From NCBI GenBank assembly GCA_045627885.1, contig JAZQOM010000056.1:1-21749 (forward strand): DNA of 21,749 bases, written 5' to 3'. Within the stretch, counting starts at the first letter, position 1. Every line of letters starts with the position of its first letter. Below are positions 21,657 to 21,749 of the stretch, one piece after another. The notes beneath the pieces were generated by a model that ran no database searches, was not told the origin of the DNA, and saw only the letters and a list, made by a program, of their open reading frames with translations. The translations under genes were made by a program, and so were the position numbers. Source of the DNA: CALCTE01 sp045627885 (GTDB taxonomy: Bacteria; Bacillota; Clostridia; Oscillospirales; CAG-272).

Positions 21657-21749
21657 CGTCGGCGAAGCCGACACCGAACTGACCTGTTACCTCTTACTTA
21701 TTACTTCCCAAAATCCCGGACGAATCAAACTGACAGGTAAGAGGTAAAA
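21657..21749. repeat. Dispersed intergenic repeat, copy B, cut by window edge
   Basis: It begins with a perfect small hairpin GTCGGC-GAA-GCCGAC, then three pyrimidine heptamers (TTACCTC, TTACTTA, TTACTTC at 21687-21707), the core AAATCCCG, AACTGA, and two purine heptamers (GGTAAGA, GGTAAAA at 21736-21749). The purine heptamers are the reverse-complement type of the left arm, so the unit is an imperfect inverted repeat. It matches copy A at 4829-4930 in the same order. The element probably continues past the window. Confidence 0.75.

Overview
The window reads as chromosomal DNA of a low-to-mid-GC anaerobic Firmicute of class Clostridia, probably a gut Oscillospirales/Ruminococcaceae-type organism. 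The evidence is a strong AGGAGG-type ribosome binding site before many genes, consensus TTGACA/TATAAT promoters, a PQTGD-type sortase-anchored repeat protein, a SigH-like sigma factor, RsbW/RsbU-type regulators, and a miaB-ricA-like-mutS-mutL gene order that resembles Bacillus subtilis (which has cotE between ymcA and mutS). No phage, transposase or CRISPR locus is visible.

Layout. 1-1.35 kb: the 3' end of a large cell-wall-anchored protein with ~126-residue Cys-rich repeats. 1.4-2.75 kb: a YgjP-type metallohydrolase, then an RsbW-like ATPase followed by a 60-residue membrane protein. 2.8-4.7 kb (minus): a type-2 glycerate kinase and a BspA-like lipoprotein. 4.8-5.4 kb is the only sizeable gene-poor stretch. 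It holds a heptamer-based dispersed repeat (second copy at the right window edge), a tRNA-Ser(CGA) gene, and upstream of that a broken copy of the tRNA 5' part split by a 107-bp GC-rich, foldable insert. 5.4-14.1 kb (plus): one compact run aroA-miaB-ricA/ylbF-like-mutS-mutL-tgt, with a promoter before aroA and the first recognisable terminator after tgt. It combines an aromatic amino acid enzyme, two tRNA modification enzymes and mismatch repair.

14.2-17.9 kb (minus): a two-gene cell-envelope operon. The first gene encodes a membrane-anchored VanY-fold protein in which the expected zinc and catalytic residues are replaced. The second encodes an LtaS-type polyglycerolphosphate synthase with an intact active site. 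18.1-19.2 kb (plus): a divergent SigH-like sigma factor and a small double zinc-ribbon protein. 19.3-21.5 kb (minus): an RsbU/SpoIIE-type membrane phosphatase and a six-helix membrane protein of unknown function. The RsbW-like kinase and the RsbU-like phosphatase could belong to one partner-switching pathway, but no STAS antagonist gene is present here.

The points most worth a second look are the LtaS/pseudo-VanY pair, the split tRNA-Ser remnant with its insert, and the heptamer repeat family. All calls rest on reading motifs by eye; no database search was run.
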